Shown in pieces: positions 34,011-46,983 of a stretch of DNA of 64,000 bases. Within the stretch, counting starts at the first letter, position 1. Every line of letters begins with the position of its first letter. The notes under the pieces are model-generated. The model searched no databases and was not told the origin of the DNA. It was given only the letters and a program-made list of their open reading frames with translations. The position numbers and the translations under genes were made by a program. This stretch comes from Begonia masoniana (taxonomy: Eukaryota > Streptophyta > Magnoliopsida > Cucurbitales > Begoniaceae): NCBI GenBank assembly GCA_022432975.1, contig CM039509.1, positions 47,365,184 through 47,429,183 of the forward strand. The letters run 5' to 3'.

Positions 34011-37000
34011 TCAAGAGTCAGGTTGTTCCGATTTAATTGGCGTGCCCGACGAAGATGCACAGCTCCCGTTTTGAAGGTAAAGGCTGTTGGCAACCATTGA
34101 ATCACTCACCAAACCAACATCTACATCGTCAAAATTGAGCGTTCCACGGAGCTTCCGAGTCCTTTTTTTTTATATGACAAACAGAGATTTGAAGAAAGTA
34201 AGAAAAAAGTATGTACTCAAGAAGTACAAGTCCAGTATCTCAAGCATATAATTTTATTTCATAATATATTGAAAAAGGCAAAAATGGAGTATAGTGCTGT
34301 ACATTGAAGGAGATATGGTTAGGAGAAGCATACCCATTTAAGCGGTTGTTTATGGCAGTCAAGTCTTTTGAAGGGCTCTGATATGCATGAGTACTCTCTC
34401 CAACACAAGCATAATAGCTTTTGGAGCTGTGTGAAATTAAGGCATCCATCTGTTGGGAAACCAGCAGTAACATATTTAAATAAATAAAGTTTGATGGCAA
34501 AAACCCTTAACAAAAAATGCAAAATCAAAAACCTCATACTTGAAAAGTAAACTAATATTCATCAGCATGATTCACGCTTTCAGAAATCTTCATAGCCAAA
34601 ATGGCAAGTGATTTTCAATTGGCATCTACATTCTACATCAGTTTAAGCATGAAAAATTGTTATTGTTGAGTGTTCCCTCTATTATTTTTTTATATATGAT
34701 TCTTTTGTAAAATATGCTTTCTACGCAAGTCACTCGGTGCACTCTTGTAGGTTGTCACTGGAGACTTGCACGCAACACAATGCCAAGACGTCCTAATTAA
34801 GTTGCGAACAAACTTTAATGGTAATAATATTTTACATTAATGATCCTCAATGACATGTGACCTTGACCCACCAAATGACTTTCTACTTCTTTGAATTAGA
34901 AAGGTAACATTAAAATAGTATGAAAGAGTTTCTTACAAGCTAAAGGAAACTAAATCTCAAAAAGAAATAAAATTTAGATGTTAAATTTGAGTACGACAGA
35001 TAGGGAATGAATCGTAGTTACATGAACAAATATCTACGTGCTTTTCAGTTTATTACAGGGCCCTAGTAAAGCAGAAGAAGTCTATATGCGAATCACAAGT
35101 AATTATATAAATTATCTACCTTTGATGATCTTAACGGAGAGACGTAGACATTATGTGCAGCAGAAACTTTTTTGGGTGACATATCAGGAAGACTTGGGAA
35201 AGGAGATCTTTTCGGCGATCCAAGACATGGTGCTAATAGGCCACAAGAGAGAAGAAGACCTTATTATGAAATGCTTAGCAGGATCCATGGCAAAAAAAAA
35301 AAAAACAAAATTAATACTACAGATATTTTGTTACCGCTCACCATCATTATTGCTGGAACCCTCAGGAATTCTATTAGTTTTTGTAGTAGGACCAGCAGGG
35401 CCAAAGTTGAGCAGCAGAGGTTTAACAACAGGGATGAACATTTCATTATAGAATGCGATTATATCAACATGATCCTGACTGGTTCTCTGTATCCAAGCCA
35501 TTTAAAGGGTTACTTTTCCCAGGAAAAAAATTGATCTTCAAAAAGAGTAGATTTTGGACATACTCCGTTACGGCGGGCAGGCGACCAATCAACAAAAACA
35601 CTGCGAAAAACTTGTCTTTTGCAATGTGGTTGCTTGCTATATTTCTCAATGATTTCTCTAAATGTCAAATCTTCTTTAGAAATCTACAGGGGACGAAAGA
35701 AATGTGTCAATAAAAAACTGGGGGTATATTGAATCAGCCAAAAACTTCCACGGGATCACTAGTAGCAAACCTTTGCAATGCCATAGAAACAGCAAAGGAT
35801 GATCTGGTCAATGTGACGGTTGAAAAAAAGTGAAGTCTCCTGATTTAGGATTTGTTGAAAAAGGTTGTAGACATCCTCCCGTATCTGCTGAGAAAGTTTC
35901 AGCTTTTCAACCATACCACTGATTCTAACCGCAGCCAGCTTTACAATCTAGAAAGCAAAAGTATACGCAGCATTTGTTAGCAAAATTAAACATACTCAAA
36001 CTAGTAGAAATAGATTTTCTGGAATACAAAGACGATCAATGATCACCGGTAGCAAAATGATTAGTCATTTCTCTATAACAGGGCATAAATCCAATTATAG
36101 TTAAACCAACATGGACTAATGAGAATGAATGGCGTATTCAGTTCCAAAAATTGTCACCAAATGCTTTAGAGTAACAAGCCGAGTGAAAGAGCTGTATGAT
36201 CTGCACCAAGTGTTATGGTCCAGATGTGTCAGTTTAAACTCTTTTACTGACATAACTTCTGTCTAAATAGTACCTCCATCTTAAAAAAAGTAGCTCAAAA
36301 TAATTAATTGTTACACTGTCATCAGGATATACTAGAATTTGTCTCGTACTTTGCTAAAAAATATGTTAATTCCAGTTTCGGCACATGTTTCCCCTCCACC
36401 TCCAGGATTAGGACGTGTAGGACTGCAGAAATAAAAATGCTAACTATGAGTTAATGAACATGACGGAAAAGCATATGGCATATATGTTGCTTCCATCATC
36501 AAACCAAGTACCTCGCAAAGGCAGACTGTAAAGGAGGTGGCAGTAACTTTGATTTAAGGTTACTAAAGCCCATTAGTCGCTCCTTCACTGGAGATGTAAA
36601 GGAATTTCGCTCCACTAACACACTTCGATAATCTGGGCACAATCTTTTTGGAGACCTAATATCTCCATTCTGACCTGCATAATATTAATTTGACAAGCTT
36701 TGTCACGATTTAGAAAACAATAACACGAGAGCACATTTATGTTTAATAAAGTTCAATAAAGATATCAATATATAATAAAAAAACAAAATATGGTATGTTC
36801 AACCTGATATAACAAAACATATTACCTAGGACGATCTCATGCTTTTGTAAATTAAGCACAGGGGGCAACCCAACACCAGAAAAGTTTATGAGCAATGCAA
36901 TAGCATCCAAAGATGGCATTGGTTCTGCTAAAAACCCTAGACGGTTTATTTCTGTTGTAAGACCTGGTTTTGCAACTATCAAGGAATTGTACATTGATGA

Positions 37001-40000
37001 ACCTTTTTCCCACACCATACTCTCCAGCAGTCGTTCTTCCAATGAATTCAAGTGTCGCCTCAATTCTCTTGGAAGAGATTCTTCATGTCTTATGAAACTC
37101 TCTATCACCTTGCTAAGATCAAAGGCTGTAATGCCAGTCCTTTCCAACACTGCAGGAAACAACATCGTAACAGTTTTGTGTGTTGCCAAAACAAGTTCGG
37201 CAGAACAGGCCAACATACACCTATGGAACCTCTCATTGGTTAGTAGAGAAGTTAAATTATTCGCATGCAATATTTGAGCCTCTGCTCTGCACATTGCTTC
37301 CAAAACTCGGTAATATAACTTCAGTGCTTCTAGTCTTCGTTGCTCGGCCCAAATGTTGTCCATGAGGTTTGCACTATGTAAGTTACCAGCTCTACAATGA
37401 TCTCCACGAGAACTAGTAGGAAATATGGCCTCTAATATAATAAGTGCCCTACAAACTACGTCATTAGTTACATCTCTATCACAAGAAGCCAGAAAGTGCC
37501 CTAACTCAGCTGAGGCTTTAGCTGGAAGTGGAGAAATAACAGTACGTAGCCATTTTGCTGTTGTCATTGCCGTGCTTACTGGTGTTGCTGCCATCTTAGA
37601 GTTAGCAACTCCGTGAATACCATTGGCATGAGAAGCAGGGGAACGAAGAGGAGACAGAGGGCTTGTTATTGTTCTAGCAGGCGATGCCATTAAATCAAAA
37701 TTTCTCTGAAAAAGAAAATATCAATCCATGAAACAGGCCTATAGACAGCATAGTAATATTGAAATATGTTTTTTTATAAGGTAAAAAAGATGGTATTTCA
37801 TAATCATACCTTGACACCAATTATATTAGTGGCACCAGCAGACAAACTTCCTGAACCAAGTAAGCTGTCTTCTTCATAGATGAATACTCTCTCATCAAAT
37901 TCACCCTTATTCCGAACTGCATTTTCATAATCCTTCTCTAAAATATCTAAACTCGATGATAAAGATGATTCTTCCATCAGATCTTCAAAGTGCGTCAAAC
38001 CATCTATATAGAAAAAGAAAAACATTGTATAATAAATATAGTGCATGAGAAATATCAATATTGTATAATATCAATTAACAAAACTATAAATTTTTCAAAT
38101 GAAACCTGTATCAATATTCTTCAGACATTCACTAGAACATTCAGAAGCTGGACATGATTTCTTCTTCAAAATGTCTTCAATCAGATTATTAGTCTTTTCT
38201 ATTGTTTTCCTCAATTCTTCTTCTGAGGTTTCGTACAGGTTGCAAAGTGATCCAATCAGGTCTATTCTACCATCGCCTTTCTTAACTGGATCAAGGATAA
38301 CAAATAGGCGGACATAAAAGAAAGCTTGATTAAATTTCATCCGAAAAAAAGAATAATAATATAAGCAGATCAAGGAAAACAATTTTAAGAAAAGGCCAGC
38401 AATCTAACGATGAGGTTTGAAAAAAATTTACCAAAGCGTTGAGATTCAAGTATGTTGAAGTTTCTGAAGCGGACGGGAAGGTGAATTATCAAGATAGCCT
38501 GTAATAAATTTCAACTATAAAGTTAAAAAGTCTTCTTCAAACCAATATAATAACCTATATATTCACAATATTCCAACACAAAATAATGACATCAATTTAA
38601 TGCATCAACTGATTAGGGATCACTTTACTAATCTCTCGGGTCAATAGAATCAGTGGATGGAAGAAAGTGAACTCACCAAAATAGAAAGTAGGCCATTCGT
38701 ACAAGTCACTAAGTCTTTAAAACGGCTAAATGTGTGTACTCGAAGTGCCAAAAATAGCAACCATCCAAATTGTTGGTAATCTGAAACATAACCTAGGGAA
38801 CTGAGAGTAGTTGGCTGCTTATTGGCATTAGCATCGATAGTGAAGAATTCCTGGTATACACGTTTATAGTACCTGTACAAATGACCAAAGGAGATAAACA
38901 AAACTATGTTATTCATGGTACACACATTTATTAGATCAATTTACCTGATTAATAAGTGTATTGGCAAATACTAATTCGCCACAAAAATCCATCCATTTTG
39001 AAGAAATTGATCCTAATACTTAAGTTTATTATTACAATTTCGTTAAACTTTCATTTTTCCTAAGTTCATAATAGCATGTAAAATTTCCTTAGCAATCGGA
39101 TGAGCTTCTCTTGTAAATTTATCTCATAAGAGCAAGATATTCTAAGTTTTTGATGATAACATACAAAAGATGGACTTCACTTCTCAAAAGCAAGTAGGAG
39201 AAAGCAAAATAATTTTTACAAATATATATCTCCAGGAATTGAATCCCTAGGATGTGTGACGCCCTCAAGTAAACTAGAAGTACAATAATTTTCCCTTTAC
39301 TATTTGCTACATCTAATTTTTGGGATGTTCCTTTTCATAATGGTACTTTCCTACCCTGGATTATAAAACTACAGCAAACAAATTACAAGACTTTTTATCT
39401 CTAGTGTTTAGCCTCAACAGGTCATCTTTCTCTATTCCTCATCACATGAAGAGATCATTCAATTGACCATCTACTTTGATTGCCAGGGTAAATTTTCTAG
39501 ATATCAACATTTCCAATTCAAGAATTACTGTGTGAAGGTGAACACAAATGCAAATACCATTCTTGGCAGAGCAATGTGGAAACGTGTTAGGCCCTAACTT
39601 GTCAGTGTCTTTCTAGGACACAATAAAGAGATGAGTTGTTACAAGCAAATACCAGATGGAAAAGAAAATGAAGATGAAAAGATACCCACTTGCTTAAAAT
39701 ACTCAGGTGCACAAAATTAGCTTGCAACTCCTTTGCCTGGTTAGAAAAACAAAGTGGAACATTAACCAGCAGAACTACAAAAATACTCACAAAGCATTAT
39801 AATTTAGTATATAACCAAACCGTAAAAGAGTACCTCAAGTCTACTTTCCCAATCTGAACCATACATTCTACTTAAAATAGGACCTGCCTTTACAACAAAT
39901 TGAGGCAACTCTTTGAAAAAATCAACAATGCTGTAAAATGCATAATATATGAGAATTGAAGTGCAAAAAAAAATAATAATAGCAACTAACGTCAATGAAT

Positions 40001-40594
40001 AGTCATCATTACATACTTCAGCTTTGCTTTCCTTAAAATGTGGCATAAGTTCAGCCCACCGTCATCAGATCCCTGCTGTGGACTATCTGCATTATTTTTG
40101 CTCAACCTTTTCACAGAGTATAAAATAAATGCAAACCAATACCGCTCTGCTTCTTCAAGCTGTCAAATGTCAAGTCAATTAGTTAGAAAAAGAGACGGAA
40201 TCTTCAACATAGTCAAGCGAATTAAGGATCAGCAAAACACACTGCTCCACTCCCTAGAGTTGTCATATTTGTCAAAAGAAAGTGTTTAGTTTCCCCGAAG
40301 AGCTTCAAAGCTTGAGCATGAGAGTTGTCATCAAGAGAGAGCCCGTTCTGCATACCAAATTCACATTCAGTTTAAAGAATGTAACAAAATAAGTTATATC
40401 AAGCCAGGAAAAGAACTACAAGGTAAACCATATTGAAACAACAAATGGGAAATAAAGATACAAAGAATAACAAAAAAAACTGTGACCTTGCAAAAATCTG
40501 AGAATCGAGCTTCAATATTATCTCCCTCTTCCCCATCTGTATGAGAATTGTTGGACTGCGAGGCTGAAAATTTCATATCTTCCATCCTATCCAT
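34011..40594 (-). CDS. RBR: Retinoblastoma-related protein, complete 18-exon gene
   Basis: All coding exons join in phase: 40487-40594, 40243-40347, 40017-40159, 39834-39930, 39690-39736, 38677-38872, 38432-38498, 38106-38285, 37810-38003, 36826-37705, 36512-36674, 36350-36422, 35771-35947, 35564-35683, 35342-35486, 35120-35232, 34334-34449 and 34011-34161. They total 3075 bp, giving 1024 residues plus stop, close to Arabidopsis RBR1 (1013). The N domain includes [15 protein letters not shown] and [20 protein letters not shown]. Pocket A lies in the 880-bp exon ([52 protein letters not shown]). Pocket B follows a spacer with [12 protein letters not shown] ([32 protein letters not shown]). The C-terminal region has [35 protein letters not shown] and IKSEQPDS. 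In the family it binds E2F factors and holds cells before S phase in the nucleus; CDK phosphorylation relieves this, and several SP sites are present. I chose [10 protein letters not shown] as start because a splice acceptor lies 10 bp upstream, implying an intron in the 5' UTR; the Met codons at residues 4 and 7 are alternatives. No lesions. Confidence 0.97.
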
Positions 40595-41205
40595 AGCAGG
40601 TGGACTAACAAAAAACCCTTGCTGACACAGCCAAATACAGAAACTTAGAAGGATGGAATTCTGCAAGTTTTAACCTATGACTTAACGACTTCGTATTTTA
40701 ACCGAGGCTAGTCTGAATCCGGTCTGAATCTGGAAGGCAACTTCGATCTCTGAAGTGCAGAAGTGAGAAGCCTCAAGCCCTAGTTTTAAATTTTAATTTC
40801 ATAACATAAAGACTAAAAAATCCTAAATAAAAAACATGCTTTCTAAACAACATAAAAAAAAAAACACTCGCATAACACAAAGAATAACTGGAATTCATAA
40901 GTAAAATCAACAATAAGAATAAGGAAACGAGAAGAGCTTATGGAATTTAAGAAAAAAAATTACAGATCGCTCTGATCTCCACCTCAATTCCCAAGAACGC
41001 ACAGATCCATCAAAGAAATTCCTACCTCCAACGGAACCAAAGCTAAAAGGAGTTCCGAGCAGATGTCCGAAACCTATTTTCCCTCTCAATCTGCCCCTAT
41101 CTTTATCTCTTTCTCTGTCTCTCTTCAGTCTCTCTCTACTGCTTTGTTTCTCTCTCTAAAAATTTGGGGGGTTTTCTCTTTTGGGAAGTCCGCGATGTGT
41201 CTAGC

Positions 41206-41213
41206 GCGGGAAA
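41206..41213 (-). promoter_or_regulatory. Candidate E2F-binding site upstream of RBR
   Basis: GCGGGAAA on the plus strand is TTTCCCGC on the RBR strand, a perfect TTTSSCGC E2F consensus, about 0.6 kb above the start codon. A second near-consensus (ccgccaaa, 41312-41319, TTTGGCGG on the other strand) and a G-box, CACGTG, at 41288-41293 lie close by. RBR genes are known E2F targets in Arabidopsis, so autoregulation is plausible. Confidence 0.6.
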
Positions 41214-41581
41214 AAAAACAACATCAACATGGACATCATGTTCCCATCCATACATACATACGTACACAACCACAAATCAAATGACGACACGTGGACTTCG
41301 ACAACTTTTTACCGCCAAAATTTCCTGCCGTTACGGGATTCTCGAAGAAGTTCGTGATTTGTAGGACGCCGTTACGACGCCGTGAGGGCACATTCTGTAA
41401 ATTAAATATATATATATTTTTAAAAGGGGCAAAATTGGAACGAAGAAAACTCACGAGCATGATTCTTCAGATCTCGCCGGGAGGTGTTCGAATCGCGGCG
41501 GTTCTGCCGAGGGGCGAGGACTGAGCAGTGAGCGAGTTGGGGCCTCGGAGTTCTGCCTTCTGAACCGTGGAACGAACAAGT
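41214..41581. other. RBR upstream region
   Basis: Promoter-proximal DNA of RBR, moderately GC-rich near 41460-41530, with no further gene. It ends where the tandem duplication starts. Confidence 0.5.
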
Positions 41582-41775
41582 TAGGGGAGAGACAGGAAAG
41601 AGAGTGTCTGTTTGGCCGAGAGAAGCACAGATATTTTTTGATGATATTAACTAAAACATTTTATTAATTAAACATGTAAAATTCATCTTAATTTGTAACT
41701 AAATATTTTAAAAACATATACCCCTTAAATTAATATTACTTCAAAAAATAATACTACTTTTTACTCCCTTTATAA

Positions 41776-42537
41776 TAAGGTGTGGAAAATACGGTTCGAT
41801 TCGGTTTTGGAGAGGAACCGAACCGAACCGATCACAATTCGATTTCGGATTTGAAATCCGAAACCGGACGTTTAACCAACCAGAACCGAACCGAAAGTTC
41901 CCTAAACGAGCGAGAGACCTAATTTTGATTTTTAGCTTCAGCAGTCTTGGTTCTCCAATTTGCAGACAGCAGACTACAACCCATTTCCAATCTCTATTTT
42001 CAAATGTCGGCATCCATGACTACAGACTACAAGGCGAGGCGTACGGAGACATTTCGGGAGGATCACCTGCGTCGGATCTTAAAGGCGAATGAAATCATAA
42101 AAGAGAGTGGGCGAATCCATATGAGCTGAGGAATCTGAGCTTCTGGATGACTATTTCTTCATGTTTGTATCATCCACAATTTCATTTTGCGTTCAAGTTT
42201 TCATTTATTCCCTCACTTTCTGGCATTTTTTAAGAGAGAGAGATAACTGTTTGGCTACTGGCAAAAAAAAGAGAAAAGTGGGAGAGAGTCTGTCATCTGC
42301 GTGCCGTGCCACGTGGCTCTAACCAGGAAGAAAATCGGTTCTGTGCACAACACATAACTTTAGAAACCGATTTCATCGGTTCGGTTCAGTTTCTATCGGT
42401 TTTGACCGATCTAAACTGAAAACCGAACGGATCATTTTTATTTTTGCAATTTAGAACTGAAGTTCAGTTTCATTATACTCAAAACCGACCCGATCCAAAC
42501 CGATTTCACCAGTCTCGGTTCGATTTTGTACATCCAT
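41776..42537. mobile_element. hAT-like element with internal ORF fragment, copy in block A
   Basis: This is the orthologue of 58684-59503 within the duplication, with a more degraded left end and a deletion near 41905. The subterminal arms are rich in aaccgaacc. The internal ORF beginning at 42004 (MSASMTTDYKARRTETFRED) is shortened by a 1-bp loss near 42106 relative to block B. Confidence 0.7.
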
Positions 42538-43119
42538 ATTTTTTATGTTATTTTAAAATACTTGTATCAAATAGTAATTAATGCTATTAAAGTATAATAA
42601 ATATAATAAATTATAAATAATTAATTTATTAACAAATAATGAAAATGTACTCTTTTATAAATTTACACATGATATTAAATGAACGTGGTGTGTGATGGTC
42701 ACACGTCTAGATAAATTTCAATTTTATATGAACAATTATTAATTTACGCGAGGGATATATATAATTAAATTATGGATCACGGAAATATATGTAGGATAAA
42801 AAAGGTCAGAAAGGTAATTTCACTAGAAAGAACAAAAGAGATATGACACGTGGCATGACAGACTCTACAAGTCACCTTTATGAGTGGGGTTAATGATGTA
42901 ATTCTCGAAAAAAAGGATGGCATTTGTTTTGACTATTTGATAAATTTGGTGTTTGGAATTTTACTAATCTGATTTTTTTAATAATATGAAATTCAATCAT
43001 AAAACAATAAATTTTTATATAGTTTAGATCATACAATACCAAATTAAATACATAAATCTAAAGAGCAATCCCTTTTCTACTAATTTTTTTCCTCAAACCA
43101 ACCACTCTTCTTTGAAAAA

Positions 43120-43494
43120 TCAAGCTTTGAACGTTGTTGCTCTCTTTTTCAACAAACTTAGCGGCAGCGGGAGTGCGCTCGGAGAAGGAGGAGCATGTGT
43201 AAAAGATGATCCGGAAAACCAAGTATTCACATAATTGGAATTGAGAATCCTATCTTGCTTTGTTGCATGATCTGTCAATATCTTTGTGATGTTTTTGCAC
43301 GACTTCAAATGATTTATCTTGTCTGGTACATAAATTTCTCCGCGCTTCAGAATCCTTACCTTTCCCATGACAAGATTTCGGACGATAACTTTATCGACCA
43401 AAGGCTCTTTCTTCCGTCTATGTGGAGGTTGGTATCGAGATTTCGAGTTTCGTGCCATGGATTTGGATGCAAGAGGAATAGCTACAATATCCAT
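43120..43494 (-). CDS. Small protein with PNRC-like proline-rich motif, copy A
   Basis: A 124-codon intact ORF, conserved at 115 of 124 residues with the copy at 60054-60428. It is basic at the N terminus (SMARNSKSRYQPPHRRKK), contains GKVRILKRGE and ends with SGSSFTHAPPSPSALPLPLS. The last block resembles the SxF..xPxPSxLPxP pattern of plant proteins with a proline-rich nuclear receptor coactivator (PNRC)-type motif, which in animals contacts mRNA decapping factors. That link is a guess from the motif. By hand count the two copies differ by 9 amino-acid-changing and about 5 silent sites, so constraint looks weak. It may be a young functional paralogue or a decaying gene. Confidence 0.6.
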   Translation of the reverse strand: MDIVAIPLASKSMARNSKSRYQPPHRRKKEPLVDKVIVRNLVMGKVRILKRGEIYVPDKINHLKSCKNITKILTDHATKQDRILNSNYVNTWFSGSSFTHAPPSPSALPLPLSLLKKRATTFKA

Positions 43495-44964
43495 AGTGAG
43501 AGAGATAGAGAGAGATAGTGATAGTGCTGTGTTTTCATTTATTTATAGATTTTCGTTCACCTTCTCCTACTCAAATTGTTCTTCATTTTTAAATTTTTTG
43601 AATAACATGATTGAAATATTTCAAAATAAAATAGTTTATTTACAAATAAGTATAATCTATTTGAACAAGTAATTTAACACGATCTTAAAGTTTGAATTTG
43701 GGTAAGAATATCTAAGAGAAAATAAACTTTTATAATTGTCAAATCTCTTGAAACATTCAAATCAATCTATTTTGATATAAAAATTCATGAAATGTATTTG
43801 AATTGCATTAGTTTCTAATTTTGAAACCAAAACTAAAACCAATCCAGTTTTGAGATTGAACTCAAAGTGTAATAATTTTTTGGTTTTGATCAAATACTTT
43901 TGTTCGGTTTAAATTTTGTATGTATTGCCAATTTGGATTCAATTTTGGATGAGTTTTAGTCTATTTGATTTAGTTTTAGTTGATTTTTTTTTTTTAGTAA
44001 TTTTAAAATTAAAAAGAAAAATCTACTCAATTTTTTAAAAAAGAAACAAGAAATTCTAGTTCTACTCAATTTAGTTTCAAAAATAGAATTTTTTTAAAAT
44101 ATCAAAATCGAAACAAACTAGACCTTAGTCACCGGCTCAGCTTGGTTTTAACCCATTCATCTCAACGTGGTCTATCTTTCTCTTCTCAAAACATTCTCTT
44201 TTTTATATTTTTTATTATCATAATATATATTTATTATATTGAATTAATTTTTTTTATTTGAAAATTTTCATGAGTTGTGGAAAAATAGTGCTGTAATTTA
44301 ATTCTTTAAAAATAATTAAATATTATAATTTACCAAACACTTAATTTATTCTGGCAACAAATTATTTTTAACGACAGGTTTAAAAATGATTATTTGAAAA
44401 ATTTTGAGTACTAATGCAGCTAGCGAACCGGAGCCGGAGTTAAACGGGAGCAGCATCTATTTCTTGATTCCAGCCACCTCTTTGCTCAATAAGAAAACAA
44501 CTTTGAGTTAGTGACATTAACAAGTCACCTAGAAAAACCGATGCCATCTCCAAAACGAAATAATTATCTCGAGATCTCCAAGTGCTGCCGTCCGATTATT
44601 GCGACCTCGACGAACTTGTGCTAGAAGAGGTAAAAAAACCACTAACAAATATTGGATAATTATTACTAAGAAGCTATTTCAGCAAATTTACTTAGGCTGC
44701 TAAGCAAGAAAGGTGAGAAGATATCCAGCAAAAGAGAGAAAGTAGTGTAAAGAAAGCTAGGCCTCTTTTTTCAAAGCTGTTAATGTAAATTAAGGACACA
44801 ACACGACTTGCCATGATCTCCCCAGAACTTGTAACTCACTGAAAGTTCATTTGCTTCAATTCTACAAGTAAATTACAGGTGAAAAGAAGAAAATCAATAT
44901 AGATAATGGAAAGAAAATCAACCAAACTGCACATCTCAGAACACCCATCTCTGCAGAAAGAACA

Positions 44965-46950
44965 TTAGCTTTGATTTCCTGGTCGAGATGGACCCAGGTA
45001 GTTTGTCACCAATCCAATAATAGCAAACCTGGATTGAAAATCAACATCACTCAAATGAAGCCAAATTTTTTCATTAAACAGATCCAATATCACGCAAGAT
45101 TTTTATAATGAGAATAAAATTGCTTCATTTAGATCATGCGAAATAAAGTCGATCTGTGAATTATGCCAAAAGATTGGTTACTTAGTTTTCCTCTCGAAGT
45201 AGTCTATGATTATAAATCAACATTTCAAAATCACTTCCAAGCTCCTCTTGTAGATTTTCTTGAATTATCTTTTAGGTCCCGAAGAAAATGTAAATCCTAA
45301 ATTGGAGGTTCTAATTTCAAGATTACTCAACACCCAAAAATAGAAGAAATGCCTCTATTTGTCCACTCATTACAGAACTCTATAGCATTCATATCAAATT
45401 TAATGTTCTACAATCAAAAAATCCTAAACTAGCTGCCGACATTCCGAGCAATCACTATATATATACTTAGCATAATGGTATATAATAGCAAGCCTCAAAA
45501 AGAACACTCTTAGACATCGCTAGACGAAACTATGTTCACAACAACGTATAACAATCTAAAAGCGTGTGCACGAGAATATCCGTCTCGCCCACTTCTACTA
45601 ATCATGGTCATGCAAACTGAAATTGGTTGATTTAGGCAAGTCGTTTTATGTTATGAATGGAGAAGATTGCATAGACAGCTCAGCTTCATTAGGTGAATAA
45701 ATTTTTCAACAGCTTTAGCGTAATGAAAACAAAAAACTATTAGAAAGCCCAACCTCTTCTCTCAAATTACACCAAACTATAATACAAAAACTCAACGGCT
45801 CATATACACCATTAAAAATCATTCATGTCATAAAAATCAATCACCCGATCGATCATATTTCTAGCTTTGTCTTTCAAATTTTATCATCTCGCTCCAAATA
45901 CAGCCAGTGATAAATTTAATCAACCATACTGTAATTGCAAAGATTTGCATATGTGTTGGCATTTGATTTTTTGGCAATTTATTATGAAAATAATATTTTA
46001 TTCACAATTATTCAAATTGGTGATTTATTTCTTGGCGATCAAGAACTAGCTTATTCAGATTATTGGAAGGTATTATATGAGCAATCATGATGATTCTGTG
46101 GAAGAGAAAAATAAGGAAACAAGAATATTAGAGAAGTTATTTCCAAAAATTTAAGGCACTTGTTTTTTGGAAAATTTTTATTTGGAAAGCAGATTTGATG
46201 AAGATTTGGTACGATTTGCTGGGCTTCGAGTTCCCATGATTAATGCGATGATTTCCTGAATTTTTGGATGAATATCTGAGTTGTTACGAAAACTTTCCTA
46301 AAGTGTCACACGGAGTGTAACACAACCGAATTAGTTAAGATTTGTTTTCCTTATTTCTTGCAACGTTAAAACCGATTTGGTAACTGAACGAATTGAAGAT
46401 ATGGAAGTTACCAAGGCTATTTAAGGTTTTCATTTTCTATGAAAACCAATTGACGACGAAGTTTTGATTTCACACGTGAGGAGGTTTTTCTTCGTTTTTT
46501 CAAGCCGTCAGTTTTCTTTCACTCCCTACGTTTCTTCGTATGGGTTTGTGATTGTTTTACACACTCGACCTAATCTGTGGATTTCATCGTTTTATTGAGT
46601 GTGTTGATTATTGCATCCGAAGACTTCGATCTGGTGTTCCAGGAGATGTCCAGGAGGCAATATTTTTTGTTCTTCATTGAAACTCAGTCTCGGGAGGAGA
46701 CTGTGTAACACCCGAGAATTTTTCCTCAGTTTAATTAATCGAAAGAATTGGAGAGAAAATAATAAAAAGGTAAAATAATTAAAAGTGAATAAATTGGTTG
46801 AACTAAAATATTTATTAAATTAGGTTCGTGAAATTAAGCCGTGAGTTATAGTTTAAGAACAAGATTTACCGAAAGTCGAAATGGTCGGAATATACGGGAG
46901 GGCAAAACGGTAAATGTCATGTTATTAATGTTTTAATAGGAATTGTTATA

Positions 46951-46983
<33 letters not shown>

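Larger units (their letters stand above)
41582..45583. repeat. Tandem duplication unit, proximal 4-kb portion (block A)
   Basis: It aligns almost base for base with 58490-62512 (block B), with substitutions, small indels and one deletion of about 80 bp near 41905. Shared content in the same order is a hAT-type element, the small PNRC-like gene, AT-rich spacer and Asterix exon 3 with part of its intron. Block B begins directly after the Asterix promoter region that ends unit one, so this is a head-to-tail duplication of a unit about 5.2 kb long before insertions. In block A the intron continues; in block B it is cut at 62512 by an LTR element. Confidence 0.9.

Noticed and set aside
35038..35713. 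Plus-strand ORFs of 86-137 codons at 35038-35713 and 36888-37616
   Set aside because: They are shadows of RBR exons on the other strand, where homology and splice sites are clear.
44400..44640. A coding exon ending in a GTAAAA donor next to the LTR empty site
   Set aside because: The ORF there is only about 25 codons and not conserved in frame in the copy near 1090-2500.
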